Assembly: GCA_947632425.1 (NCBI GenBank)
Contig: CANRPG010000014.1
Location: 1-19,792 of the forward strand
Source: an uncultured Clostridia bacterium
GTDB taxonomy: Bacteria; Bacillota; Clostridia; Oscillospirales; Ruminococcaceae
Direction of reading: 5' to 3'
Length of the DNA: 19,792 nucleotides
Positions 1 through 7,711 of the stretch are shown here, in pieces. The notes beneath the pieces were generated by a model that was given only the letters and a program-made list of their open reading frames with translations, was not told where the DNA came from and made no database searches. Position 1 is the first letter of the stretch, and each line of letters opens with the position of its first letter. The position numbers and the translations under genes were made by a program.

Positions 1-829
1 TAGGCAGGTTGGACACACGAAGGTCAAGGTGGGTGCCGTCAACGTCTGCTGACATACGACCGTCCTGCGGTATACGCTTTTCGGCGATGTTCATGCCGCT
101 GAGTATCTTATATCTTGTTACCAACGGGCCGTGGATAAGGTTTGAGATAGGCGGCATAAGCTCTACAAGGTCGCCGTTTACACGAACTCTTATTCTAGTG
201 TAAGTTTCAAACGGCTCGATATGAATATCGGTCGCCTCATGGCGGTGAGAGTTTTCAATAATAGTATTCGCAAGCTTAACTATAGGCGCGTTCTCGATTC
301 TGTCTGCTGACAAATCAAGATTTTCAAGATCTATATCATCAACGTCCTCGGCGGCCTGAGAAGCCTCTGCGGCGATATTCTCGGCGCTTCCTGCGGAATA
401 CATTCGACCTATGTACTTGGCTATGAGGGATTTGGTAGAAATAACCGCTTTTACCTCGCAGCCCGTTATCATTCTTACGTCCTCAAAGATGTAGAAGTTT
501 GCAGGGTCGCTGGTGGCGACTGTAAGCCTTCTGCCGTTGAGCTCGGTTGCTATAAGGTTATACTTTCTGGCGACCGACTCGGGTATTTTCTTTACAACTT
601 CGGGTATAAACTTTACCTGATCGAGGTCTACATACTTTACGTTCAGTCTTTCGCCGAGAGCCATTGCAAAGTCTTTGTCGGAGATAAATCCCATATCTAC
701 AACGACATCGCCGAACATTTTGCCCTTTGACTCTTTCTGCTTTGCAAGAACTTTCATCAGGTTCTCTTGGGAGAGCAGACCTTTTTCAACTAGGTAATCG
801 CCTATACGCATATTTCTGGTATCAGCCAT
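1..829 (-). CDS. pilB: Type IV pilus extension ATPase PilB (GspE family), N-terminal part, cut by window edge
   Basis: This is the cytoplasmic hexameric ATPase that powers pilus assembly on the PilC platform. My reverse-strand translation from the ATG at 829 gives 276 open codons running off the left edge. Residues 8-62 form an MshEN/GspE N-terminal domain: R8-I-G-D-Y-L-V-E-K-G then L24 and Q31, followed by a weaker second copy from G40. Residues about 180-276 match the N2 domain of PilB/GspE, with APIVKLANTIIE, TDIHIEPFE and ILSGMNIAEKRIPQDGR. The Walker A and B motifs lie outside the window, so catalytic competence cannot be judged. A good ribosome site (AAGGAAGG, six bases before ATG) fixes the start. 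It is divergent from pilD, with 96 bases between them. I could not identify its own promoter with confidence. Family assignment is very secure; the c-di-GMP-binding suggestion is inference. Confidence 0.95.
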   Translation of the reverse strand, partial: MADTRNMRIGDYLVEKGLLSQENLMKVLAKQKESKGKMFGDVVVDMGFISDKDFAMALGERLNVKYVDLDQVKFIPEVVKKIPESVARKYNLIATELNGRRLTVATSDPANFYIFEDVRMITGCEVKAVISTKSLIAKYIGRMYSAGSAENIAAEASQAAEDVDDIDLENLDLSADRIENAPIVKLANTIIENSHRHEATDIHIEPFETYTRIRVRVNGDLVELMPPISNLIHGPLVTRYKILSGMNIAEKRIPQDGRMSADVDGTHLDLRVSNLP

Positions 830-876
830 ACTAAACCTTCCTTTTTATAAGAATTTGCTTTGCAAGATCAAAACAC

Positions 877-905
877 TTGTAAAATTTAAAATAATGTGCT
901 ACAAT
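877..905 (+). promoter_or_regulatory. Sigma-A-type promoter of pilD
   Basis: TTGTAA at 877-882 and TACAAT at 900-905 are 17 bases apart, with TG at 897-898 giving an extended -10. Transcription would start near 912, leaving a very short leader that still contains the ribosome site. It lies in the pilB-pilD divergent gap. Predicted by eye only. Confidence 0.45.
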
Positions 906-925
906 TAAATAAAGGGGGAATTAAA

Positions 926-1741
926 ATGCCTGTAAACGAACTTGTATATTCTTTGATAGTTTATGTATTCATATTTTTGTTCGGTATAACCATAGGCAGC
1001 TTTCTGAATGTGTGCATATACCGCCTGCCTACCGGGGAATCGCTTATCAAGCGCAACTCTCACTGCATGACCTGCGGCGCGGAGATAAAGCGCTATGACC
1101 TTATACCCGTATTCAGCTGGCTTATACTTCGCGGAAAATGCCGAAGCTGCGGTGCGCCGATAAGCCCGAGGTATTGCGTTGTAGAATCGCTGAACGGTAT
1201 ACTTTATGTGCTTGTATTTATGTACTATGATTTTATGTACTACCCGCTTCGGGCGATACTTGTATGTCTTTTGCTTTCTGCGCTGATAGTTGTATTTTTT
1301 ATGGACTGGGACACACAGCTTATTTCAAACTATGTGGTGCTGTTCATAGCGCTGCTTGGGGTTCTTGACTTGCTGCGCTGTCAGCTTAGGCTTGAAAAAA
1401 CACCGCACAATGATGTTACCATAGTCAGCCGCATAATAGGCATATTCGCCGTAAGCGTTATACTTTTGATAATCGAACTTGCCAGCAAAGGCAGAGCCAT
1501 GGGCAGGGGCGACGTATACTTAATGGCGGCGGCAGGTTTGTTCTTGGGTGTAAAAGCCGTTGTTGCCGCGTTTGCAATAGGGCTTGTTACCGGCTCTATA
1601 GCAGGAATTATAATAAAGAAAGTTACGGGCGGCAGCAAGTTTGCGTTTGGCCCTTGGCTGTCTTTAGGCATTGCCGCGGCGGCAATTTGGGGCAACCAGC
1701 TTGCCGATATATACCTGCGAATTACAGGGTTTATACAATAA
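926..1741 (+). CDS. pilD: Prepilin peptidase / N-methyltransferase (type IV leader peptidase)
   Basis: This polytopic membrane aspartyl protease cleaves prepilin leader peptides and, in the bifunctional family, N-methylates the new N terminus. The 271-residue length is typical. Residues 20-34 (GITIGSFLNVCIYRL) are the classic N-terminal signature. The zinc-type cysteines are C47-x2-C50 and C72-x2-C75, supporting a bifunctional enzyme. The aspartyl-protease sites are in FMDWDTQLI (D127/D129) and GRGDV (D196), with a late FGPWLSLG motif. I chose the ATG at 926, not the upstream in-frame ATG at 896, because AAAGGGGG sits at 911-918 just ahead of it. It is monocistronic, divergent from pilB and convergent with the pilus operon. 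Its likely substrates are the two prepilins encoded next to it. Confidence 0.96.
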   Translation: MPVNELVYSLIVYVFIFLFGITIGSFLNVCIYRLPTGESLIKRNSHCMTCGAEIKRYDLIPVFSWLILRGKCRSCGAPISPRYCVVESLNGILYVLVFMYYDFMYYPLRAILVCLLLSALIVVFFMDWDTQLISNYVVLFIALLGVLDLLRCQLRLEKTPHNDVTIVSRIIGIFAVSVILLIIELASKGRAMGRGDVYLMAAAGLFLGVKAVVAAFAIGLVTGSIAGIIIKKVTGGSKFAFGPWLSLGIAAAAIWGNQLADIYLRITGFIQ

Positions 1742-1755
1742 AATTCAAGCACAAA

Positions 1756-1783
1756 GCTCCTGCGAAAAGCAGGGGCATTTTTT
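1756..1783 (+). terminator. Rho-independent terminator of pilD
   Basis: GCTCCTGC (1756-1763) pairs with GCAGGGGC (1769-1776), including one T-G wobble, across a GAAAA loop, and is followed by ATTTTTT. It begins 14 bases after the pilD stop. Confidence 0.85.
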
Positions 1784-1856
1784 GTGCCTGCAAGAACGCC
1801 CCGAACAAATTTCGGGAAGCTCTTGCAGGCACCCTGCGGTTTTAAGCCGCAGGGTG
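1784..1856. repeat. Two further tandem hairpins between the convergent ends of pilD and the pilus operon
   Basis: GTGCCTGCAAGA (1784-1795) is a perfect 12-base inverted repeat of 1821-1832, enclosing an inner CCCGAA/TTCGGG stem (1800-1805, 1811-1816). Overlapping its end, CACCCTGCGG (1830-1839) pairs with CCGCAGGGTG (1847-1856). On the minus strand they follow the operon's last stop codon directly, so they probably protect or end that transcript, although neither has a clear U-tract. All three hairpins from 1756 onward share a CCTGC/GCAGG core. Confidence 0.6.
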
Positions 1857-1863
1857 GGAAAGT

Positions 1864-3999
1864 TTAATTAGGGGTGAATATAACAGACCTTGAAGTAACT
1901 GTAGGTTCAGAACTGAATGTCATTGAAAACCAAATATTTAATTGTTGATATGGCAAAAGCAGACTTGATTCTATCACATCACCATTACTGTCATATTGAA
2001 TATCGTTGACAATATCAAAAGTTATTTTATAATAATTTTGACCAACGCCACCTTCAAACTTAACATTCTTAATATATGTTTTATCAAATACGTTTTGATT
2101 AATATTTAATTCTTCAATGTTTGTATTGAGCTCAATCAATATTTCGCACTTTGAATCAGGTATATAACCGTCCGCTTTTTTATCTTTTTTTAAATCAGTA
2201 TTACTGTTTACTATAGTCAAAGTATTAAAACTTAATACATAAGAATTATTCCAACTTTGATACTCAACACGATCATTATAATAAATATCAATTTTATTGC
2301 ATGAACCCACTTGAACTTCTGAATCATCAGGAGGGGTCGGAGGAGTCGGGGGGGTAGGAGTAGAATTAGGCACAAAAACAAGTTTCATTGTAGTCGGTCC
2401 ATCTATCACCTTAGCGTTGCCGTTTGGCTGACCATCGTATGGTCCGCCATCAAATACCCATGAATATTCACCATTCTCTTCTGACGTACCATAATTCTGT
2501 GGATCAGGAATCGAACTTTGAGGAATTGCTTCACCGCTGGTTATTTCCAAATGATCGGTGGTATCAGTCGAATCGGGAGAGGTCGCCCAACTTATCCTGT
2601 TTCCTTCAGCATCAACAAACCAGACATAATACTTTGTAATTTTCTTTTTATAAACGCTTACGTCGGTAGTTATCTTGCTGAAAGATTCATGTATGTTGTC
2701 GGTACCAACGTCACACCAAACCTGATAAGTATGTATGCCGGCACCAGGATCATCAGTATCCGTTATCCACGGTGCCGCAGTGGAGGAAACATCAGAGCCG
2801 TATTCAACTTCTTTTATTTCATTAGGCGAACTTGTACCGTCCCTGTCATCTAAGGCATAAAACTTTACAGTAGATTTCGGCATATCAGCAAGCTGTTTTA
2901 CATCATACACTGCATACAAAGCAAGCTCGGTGCCGCCTGCCGGATTAGAAAGATTGCTCAGGTTGGCGTACAACTTATCGGGGTCATACACCATATCGGC
3001 TTCGCTGTATGCATACTCGCCTGTTCTCATATACACCTTGCCGTCTTTTTCAAACGAAAGCTCTATCGAAGCATCGCACAAATCCTGTACCGTCTTGGAA
3101 ATATCGCTGCCTACAGGAGCAGAGCCTTCCAAAGTAGGAGTGGTAAAATATGTTATAGGATCAGAGTTTGCATCGAGTATATAGCACTTGTAGTTTATCC
3201 TTGAAGCGCCGCCTGCACCGTTTGTTATCTTATCTTTTCTGTCATAGAAAATATAGATATACGGTGTGTTATTGCTGCTTGCAGCAAAGTGCGATGTGAA
3301 TGTAGTTCTTCCTGCTGAAAGGTTTATAAACTCAACAGCCTTGGTCGCCGAGAATGTAAGCTCGTCATAATTATACGCATTTCCGTTATAAACGGGTCTG
3401 TAAACATCCATTGTCACGCGCATAGCATGAACTTTATCGACCGCACCGTCGTTATAATCACAATCAACACTGAAAAAGAACTTGTCATCGTCCATAAATG
3501 TCTGGTCGCGAAGAGCAAAGTTATTAGTATAGAGCTTGTTATTCGCAAGAAGAACATCGTTCTCAGTTACATCATAGTACCGCGTTCCGTTTAGGGCATA
3601 CTTCTGTATAGAGCCTGTTGCGCCCTTTGCAGCAGCAACGCTGTAATCGGAACGGATAGATGTGTTGTTCAGAACTATACAGTTTGTAGGCTGTATAGGC
3701 GTATCAAGCGTACTGTTGATCTTATTGTACACCTGATTTATATCCGCATCTTCGGGAACGGCCGGATCGGCGGCATAGATATACACGCCGGTCGCATACA
3801 AAAGGTCGTCTTGCAGATAATCGGATATCATCGATACAGATTCTTCCTCGTTGAGGTATGCGTTGGTAGATTTATACAAGCTTGCGGTAGGCTGTATAAA
3901 GTTGAGCACCGCGCCCATGATTATACCCATAAGGCACATTACAACTATAAGCTCAACAAGGGTAAAACCTGAACTGTTTTTCTTTTTAGTCATGTTCAT
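1864..3999 (-). CDS. Large modular prepilin with C-terminal beta-rich domain, probable pilus adhesin
   Basis: This 711-residue protein starts with a short basic leader (MNMTKKKNSSG) cut before FTLVE, with Glu at +5 and a hydrophobic helix to about residue 34, a canonical type III (prepilin) signal. Residues 40-360 are an extracellular pilin-like or beta-rich region. Residues 376-452 and 455-544 resemble two diverged InlB/Listeria-Bacteroides-type repeats, with patterns such as VEYGSDV and YSWVFDGGPYDG. A Pro/Thr linker (545-558) then leads to a roughly 150-residue beta-rich domain (560-711) that loosely recalls a carbohydrate-binding sandwich; that last point is inference only. The DNA for this final domain is far more AT-rich than its surroundings. 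It is the last gene of the operon, 10 bases after the minor prepilin stop, with AGGGGG six bases before the ATG. The likely role is a tip or minor pilin adhesin. Confidence 0.85.
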   Translation of the reverse strand: MNMTKKKNSSGFTLVELIVVMCLMGIIMGAVLNFIQPTASLYKSTNAYLNEEESVSMISDYLQDDLLYATGVYIYAADPAVPEDADINQVYNKINSTLDTPIQPTNCIVLNNTSIRSDYSVAAAKGATGSIQKYALNGTRYYDVTENDVLLANNKLYTNNFALRDQTFMDDDKFFFSVDCDYNDGAVDKVHAMRVTMDVYRPVYNGNAYNYDELTFSATKAVEFINLSAGRTTFTSHFAASSNNTPYIYIFYDRKDKITNGAGGASRINYKCYILDANSDPITYFTTPTLEGSAPVGSDISKTVQDLCDASIELSFEKDGKVYMRTGEYAYSEADMVYDPDKLYANLSNLSNPAGGTELALYAVYDVKQLADMPKSTVKFYALDDRDGTSSPNEIKEVEYGSDVSSTAAPWITDTDDPGAGIHTYQVWCDVGTDNIHESFSKITTDVSVYKKKITKYYVWFVDAEGNRISWATSPDSTDTTDHLEITSGEAIPQSSIPDPQNYGTSEENGEYSWVFDGGPYDGQPNGNAKVIDGPTTMKLVFVPNSTPTPPTPPTPPDDSEVQVGSCNKIDIYYNDRVEYQSWNNSYVLSFNTLTIVNSNTDLKKDKKADGYIPDSKCEILIELNTNIEELNINQNVFDKTYIKNVKFEGGVGQNYYKITFDIVNDIQYDSNGDVIESSLLLPYQQLNIWFSMTFSSEPTVTSRSVIFTPN

Positions 4000-4009
4000 A
4001 TTCAGCCCC

Positions 4010-4435
4010 CTAATCTACTCTGAAGAACCAGATATTTGCGTCCTCATAGGTGGGCAGCTCGTTGCCTTCGGCATTGTACTCGCGCTGAGTTTCAACTTGC
4101 AGCAGAGTAACATTATCGCTGTCTGTTATGTCTACAGGAGTTGCATCGCCCGTATCGAGAACGAACTTGTAATTAGTGCCCAGCGCATTGAACTTGCTCT
4201 CGTCGCCATATCTATTCTGGGCGAGATAAGTTGTCTGTCTGTCCGTCTGTTCATTCCACCTCTCGGTCTCGGTCTGCATTCTTAGCGAGAAGTTTGCTAT
4301 AAAGCATATCATACCGGCAAGTATGCCAAATATGGTAGTGCCGACAAGCACCTCAACAAGGGTCATGCCATTGTTGTTAGGTGATCTGCGGTTTTCCTGA
4401 TCGGCTGCATCAGCATTGTGTTTAAATGATCTCAT
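4010..4435 (-). CDS. Minor type IV prepilin (PilV/GspI-like)
   Basis: A 141-residue prepilin with a long, hydrophilic 23-residue leader ending in NNNG, cut before MTLVE (Glu at +5), then a hydrophobic helix (VLVGTTIFGILAGMICFI). The mature domain of about 118 residues is short and soluble, with no disulfide pair visible: the only cysteine is within the helix. Family knowledge says such pilins are processed by PilD and polymerised by PilB and PilC. AGGAGG six bases upstream fixes the start. It sits 12 bases after the PilX-like gene and 10 bases before the large prepilin, so the three are surely cotranscribed. Assignment as a minor rather than a major pilin rests on its position beside the PilX-like gene and is inference. 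Confidence 0.88.
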   Translation of the reverse strand: MRSFKHNADAADQENRRSPNNNGMTLVEVLVGTTIFGILAGMICFIANFSLRMQTETERWNEQTDRQTTYLAQNRYGDESKFNALGTNYKFVLDTGDATPVDITDSDNVTLLQVETQREYNAEGNELPTYEDANIWFFRVD

Positions 4436-4447
4436 ACTAACGCCTCC

Positions 4448-6847
4448 TTATCTGGACTCATAGTGGTCAAAGGATATTGTTGTGGTAGAATCTGCGCCGC
4501 CGCTTGCTACGCCCGAACCGGGTGCAGGTGAAACGAAGCCTACGCCAAATGTTTCATGACCGCTAAAATTATCACAAATTATTGCGCCCAGAACTGACAT
4601 TACGCAGCTACCCTTCAGAGCAAGGCTCTCCAGCTTTTCTTTGCCGGCTTCAATCTGATTGCCCTTATAGAACCTAAGATTCAGGTTGCCTTGCAATCCG
4701 CTGAAATCCAGCGTTGACTTAGGAGCATACAGTATAAACTCCAGGAATCCTTCAGGAATGTTTCTCGCCTCATAACTGTCTTTTTCACGCAGCATGAAGT
4801 ATGTTCTGCTGGGGCGAGGAGTATACAGTCCGCGCTCCTGTGTGCCGTCAAAATATCCGCCGGTTGCGAATATATCGTTTTCAAAAGTAGGATCGGTATT
4901 TTTGTTTGCATAATACGATGTGAGATTTATGCCGTAATTGTTTTGAACAACATACTTATAGCTGTAATAATCCATTACAGTAAGACCCATAGTCCAAACT
5001 CTTATGCCGCTTGAAGAATCATCGGTAATAAAGTAGCAGAAGTTTTCAGGCTCGACCCACTTATTCTGGCTTTCGTCAAATTCGCCGTTTTTAATTATAA
5101 TAGTACAATTATTGTCGAAATAAAACGTTCCGCTATCGGCATTAAGTTTTATAATAAACGGCTCATCTGTACCACAATTATTATTTATCTCATTCATGTC
5201 AATAAGTATGGTCTTACTTATTAAACTATCTGTTATACTGCATGAATTTCCATATCTGCCGTCTATATAATAGTCAAAGTCCTTGTTGAGTCCAGCATCA
5301 TGATGGGAACCAGCATATTTTTCTATACTGCAAGTATCAGCAAAATCAAGAGCATTTTGGATCTTAGGATCTTGCGCAATAAAGTCTTCTGTAGGAGGAT
5401 ATACACGCTCGTAATCCTCAAACTTAGTTGAAGGCTTATAGTTTCTGCTTGTTGAAGAACCCTTGACTATAGGATCATGCAGAATGCACTTAGCTCTTTC
5501 AGCAGCACCGGTATCTTCATCATTAAGTTCTTCATAAGTATAATAGGTATCAGTTGTACCGGGCTTTCTTATAAACAATTTCTTGTCCTTTACATAATTA
5601 AGGATCTTGATCTCGCTTAACGGTCCGGGGCAGCTTACTTTATCACAGATAATACGGAGCATATTGTTCGGTTCCACTGTTCCTCCCGCCGTTGCAGGAA
5701 GATGAACGATCTCAGAATCCTGATCAAGATAGAGAGTACCATTTATTGTGAAAAGATCAGGGTTTGTCTCATGTACTATAATATCGCCTTCGATAAAAAC
5801 ATCACCGTTTATTGTGCAATATCCGATCTTTTCAAATTCAACATCTCCGTTGTTATCTTTGGTAAGAGTACAAGCTTCCCCATTAGCATGTGCATGAACT
5901 TCGTCCCATTCTTCATCGGAGAGCTTATAGCAGTAGAAGTTACCGTACTGTGTATATTTGATGTTGTCGTTAAAAAGAGCATTTGAGCAGTATACGTCCA
6001 TTTCATACGCATTGCTGCCGCCCGCTGCGCCTGTGCCGACGATCATGTCAAGACGTGCATTAAGTCTGCCTCCGACAGCAAGATACTGAGAAGTGTTGTC
6101 ATTGACCTTCGGATGCGTAGGGTTGAAATGTGCATATTGATTTTGAATAGTGAAATTATGACCAACGTTGATATAGCTTCCGGCTGACTGCGCGCTCGGG
6201 TCATCTGTCCACTGATAATCTGTAGTAATGATCAAATCTCCACCGGCAACAACAGAACCAAAGCCGGAAGCATCGTTTGTTACATTATAGCTTCCTCTGG
6301 TAGTCAGAGAGCCTGTAGAACCGGCAGACTGACCAAAAGCAGAAGAACCGTTACAATACAGAACGTTGTCAATATCGGTGGGGTTGTGATTTACCGCTAC
6401 CGAATAATAGGCATTTATCGTCTCAGCCTGACCGAGGCAATAACCTGTTACAGAAACCTTGATATAATCGTCGCCGATACGCTTTACCGTTACATCGCAG
6501 TCGCCGCCCGGTATAACACTGTCAATATTATACGCATCTGTGCCGTCGCTAAGCTTAAGCGTACCGCTGGAACCTGCGCCGCCGTTGGCATTTGCCATAT
6601 CATTCAACATTTTATATGAGTGATCGCCGTCTACAGTTTCAAAGTAGTCATGAATACTGCCCAGAGCAGATGATGCGATATAATATGCCTGTTCACTGTT
6701 ATAATTGTTATACGCATTTGTATGTGCGCGGTTTACAAACGATATTACCGCCGTCAACAAAACTGCCGCAAAGCAAGCCACGGTCAGAACGGTCAGAAGT
6801 ACCGCGCCACTGCGGTTGCTGCTGCGCTTGCGTTCGTTTACAGTCAT
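4448..6847 (-). CDS. Large PilX-like pilus assembly / surface protein
   Basis: A 799-residue protein. It has a basic N terminus, then a single hydrophobic segment (residues about 14-38, SGAVLLTVLTVACFAAVLL) followed by an amphipathic stretch ending in EQAYYIASSAL, the layout of PilX N-terminal domains, which lack the Glu at +5. The rest is a large predicted extracellular region with beta-repeat-like parts: residues 165-275 are Gly/Ser/Asn-rich, 345-380 read like a short bactofilin or solenoid stretch (INGDVFIEGDIIV, INGTLYLDQDSEIV), and 700-799 contain LEFILYAPKSTLDF and LGAIICDNFSG, as seen at the C terminus of other Gram-positive PilX-like proteins. I prefer the ATG at 6847 because AAAGG (6857-6861) directly abuts the alternative ATG at 6856. 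Function beyond pilus assembly or priming is unknown. Ordinary PilX proteins are far shorter. Confidence 0.8.
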   Translation of the reverse strand: MTVNERKRSSNRSGAVLLTVLTVACFAAVLLTAVISFVNRAHTNAYNNYNSEQAYYIASSALGSIHDYFETVDGDHSYKMLNDMANANGGAGSSGTLKLSDGTDAYNIDSVIPGGDCDVTVKRIGDDYIKVSVTGYCLGQAETINAYYSVAVNHNPTDIDNVLYCNGSSAFGQSAGSTGSLTTRGSYNVTNDASGFGSVVAGGDLIITTDYQWTDDPSAQSAGSYINVGHNFTIQNQYAHFNPTHPKVNDNTSQYLAVGGRLNARLDMIVGTGAAGGSNAYEMDVYCSNALFNDNIKYTQYGNFYCYKLSDEEWDEVHAHANGEACTLTKDNNGDVEFEKIGYCTINGDVFIEGDIIVHETNPDLFTINGTLYLDQDSEIVHLPATAGGTVEPNNMLRIICDKVSCPGPLSEIKILNYVKDKKLFIRKPGTTDTYYTYEELNDEDTGAAERAKCILHDPIVKGSSTSRNYKPSTKFEDYERVYPPTEDFIAQDPKIQNALDFADTCSIEKYAGSHHDAGLNKDFDYYIDGRYGNSCSITDSLISKTILIDMNEINNNCGTDEPFIIKLNADSGTFYFDNNCTIIIKNGEFDESQNKWVEPENFCYFITDDSSSGIRVWTMGLTVMDYYSYKYVVQNNYGINLTSYYANKNTDPTFENDIFATGGYFDGTQERGLYTPRPSRTYFMLREKDSYEARNIPEGFLEFILYAPKSTLDFSGLQGNLNLRFYKGNQIEAGKEKLESLALKGSCVMSVLGAIICDNFSGHETFGVGFVSPAPGSGVASGGADSTTTISFDHYESR

Positions 6848-6892
6848 AAATACCATCCTTTCTTAAATCGTTAAAAACCGATTGTTTCCAAT

Positions 6893-6940
6893 AAACACGA
6901 TTGGGTGAAAGCGAAATTACGCCTTCACCTGATCGTGTTT
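6893..6940 (-). promoter_or_regulatory. Hairpin inside the pilus operon between pilO and the PilX-like gene
   Basis: AAACACGAT (6893-6901) pairs with ATCGTGTTT (6932-6940), and within it GGTGAAAGCG (6904-6913) pairs with CGCCTTCACC (6920-6929) with one mismatch, giving about 19 base pairs around an AAATTA loop. It fills most of the only sizeable gap (102 bases) in the operon. On the transcribed minus strand there is no strong U-tract after it, so it is more likely an attenuator, mRNA stabiliser or processing site than a full terminator. Confidence 0.6.
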
Positions 6941-6949
6941 TGTTAAATT

Positions 6950-7696
6950 TTAACCTTCAGCTGTGTCTGTGCCCGTCATAGAGAACGTGCCGTCCTCTAT
7001 CATCTTGTCTATCTCGTCAAGGCTGGGCATCTGGAGCGGATTCATATAGTACAGTTCCAGTGACAGCGTACCGTCGCAGCCCTCTTTGGAAGTCGCTTCC
7101 GAAACATTGAACGAGAGGCTTGTTACAACAAGTGTGGTATACTCAAGGGTCTTGAGCTTGTCGATATAATTGAATATCTGATCTCTTGTTGCGCCCTTGA
7201 ACTGAATGCTGAAGGTATAGCAGCCTATGCTCTGGGTAGGTATCGCTGTGCTTTGCGTCTGATCGCCCGAGGCATCACCGATACCAAGATTTGCATAATC
7301 ATCGAACGGAGTATCAACGCCGCCGCCTGAAGTATACGAATAAGGTGCGAGAGCCTTCAGCGTCTGCGAGAATGTAAGAGATGTGATCTCTATCTTATCC
7401 TCGTCCATCTGCTGTTTTACCTCATGCGAGATGTTTATTGCACTTTCGTCCTCATAAAATCTCTCTCTGAGTTTGTTGCACTCTTCTGTAATGGTAACAA
7501 CTTCGTCTCTTACCTGAGCTTTTTCTTCTACTTCCTGCTGTTTCTGCTGGTATGTAGAGCGGAGTTCGTTATACTCCTTCTTTGAATCCTGAACTTCTTT
7601 CCAAGCCGGTCTGATTATGAACCAAATTCCGCAGAAGATCAGCAATACTATTACTACCACGGTCAGCATGACCCTGTCTCTTTGTGTAAGTTTCAT
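6950..7696 (-). CDS. pilO: Type IV pilus inner-membrane alignment protein PilO-like
   Basis: A 248-residue bitopic membrane protein. A short cytoplasmic N terminus (MKLTQRDR) precedes a transmembrane helix (residues 9-28), a coiled coil (about 30-85, rich in E, K and Q) and a beta-alpha-beta ferredoxin-like domain (about 140-225, with YTFSIQFKGATRDQIFNYIDKL). This is the standard PilO/GspM architecture. In known systems PilO pairs with PilN and links the cytoplasmic PilM ring to the platform. It lies 15 bases downstream of the pilM-pilN fusion, as expected for the conserved pilM-N-O order. AAAGGGGGC about ten bases ahead of ATG supports the start. Sequence conservation in this family is low, so the call rests on architecture and position. 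Confidence 0.85.
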   Translation of the reverse strand: MKLTQRDRVMLTVVVIVLLIFCGIWFIIRPAWKEVQDSKKEYNELRSTYQQKQQEVEEKAQVRDEVVTITEECNKLRERFYEDESAINISHEVKQQMDEDKIEITSLTFSQTLKALAPYSYTSGGGVDTPFDDYANLGIGDASGDQTQSTAIPTQSIGCYTFSIQFKGATRDQIFNYIDKLKTLEYTTLVVTSLSFNVSEATSKEGCDGTLSLELYYMNPLQMPSLDEIDKMIEDGTFSMTGTDTAEG

Positions 7697-7711
7697 CTAA
7701 GACCGCCCCCT

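Noticed and set aside
896..925. ATG at 896 as start of pilD
   Set aside because: It overlaps the predicted promoter, and the strong ribosome site at 911-918 points to the ATG at 926.
830..925. A pilB promoter in the divergent gap (TTGATC then TATAAA on the minus strand)
   Set aside because: Start of transcription would fall inside the pilB ribosome site, so I could not support it as the main promoter.
1381..1752. Leftward open frame opposite the end of pilD
   Set aside because: It overlaps the conserved C-terminal half of PilD, including the GRGDV motif, and resembles no known protein.
6848..6856. ATG at 6856 as start of the PilX-like gene
   Set aside because: The only ribosome site directly touches this ATG; it is well spaced for the in-frame ATG at 6847.
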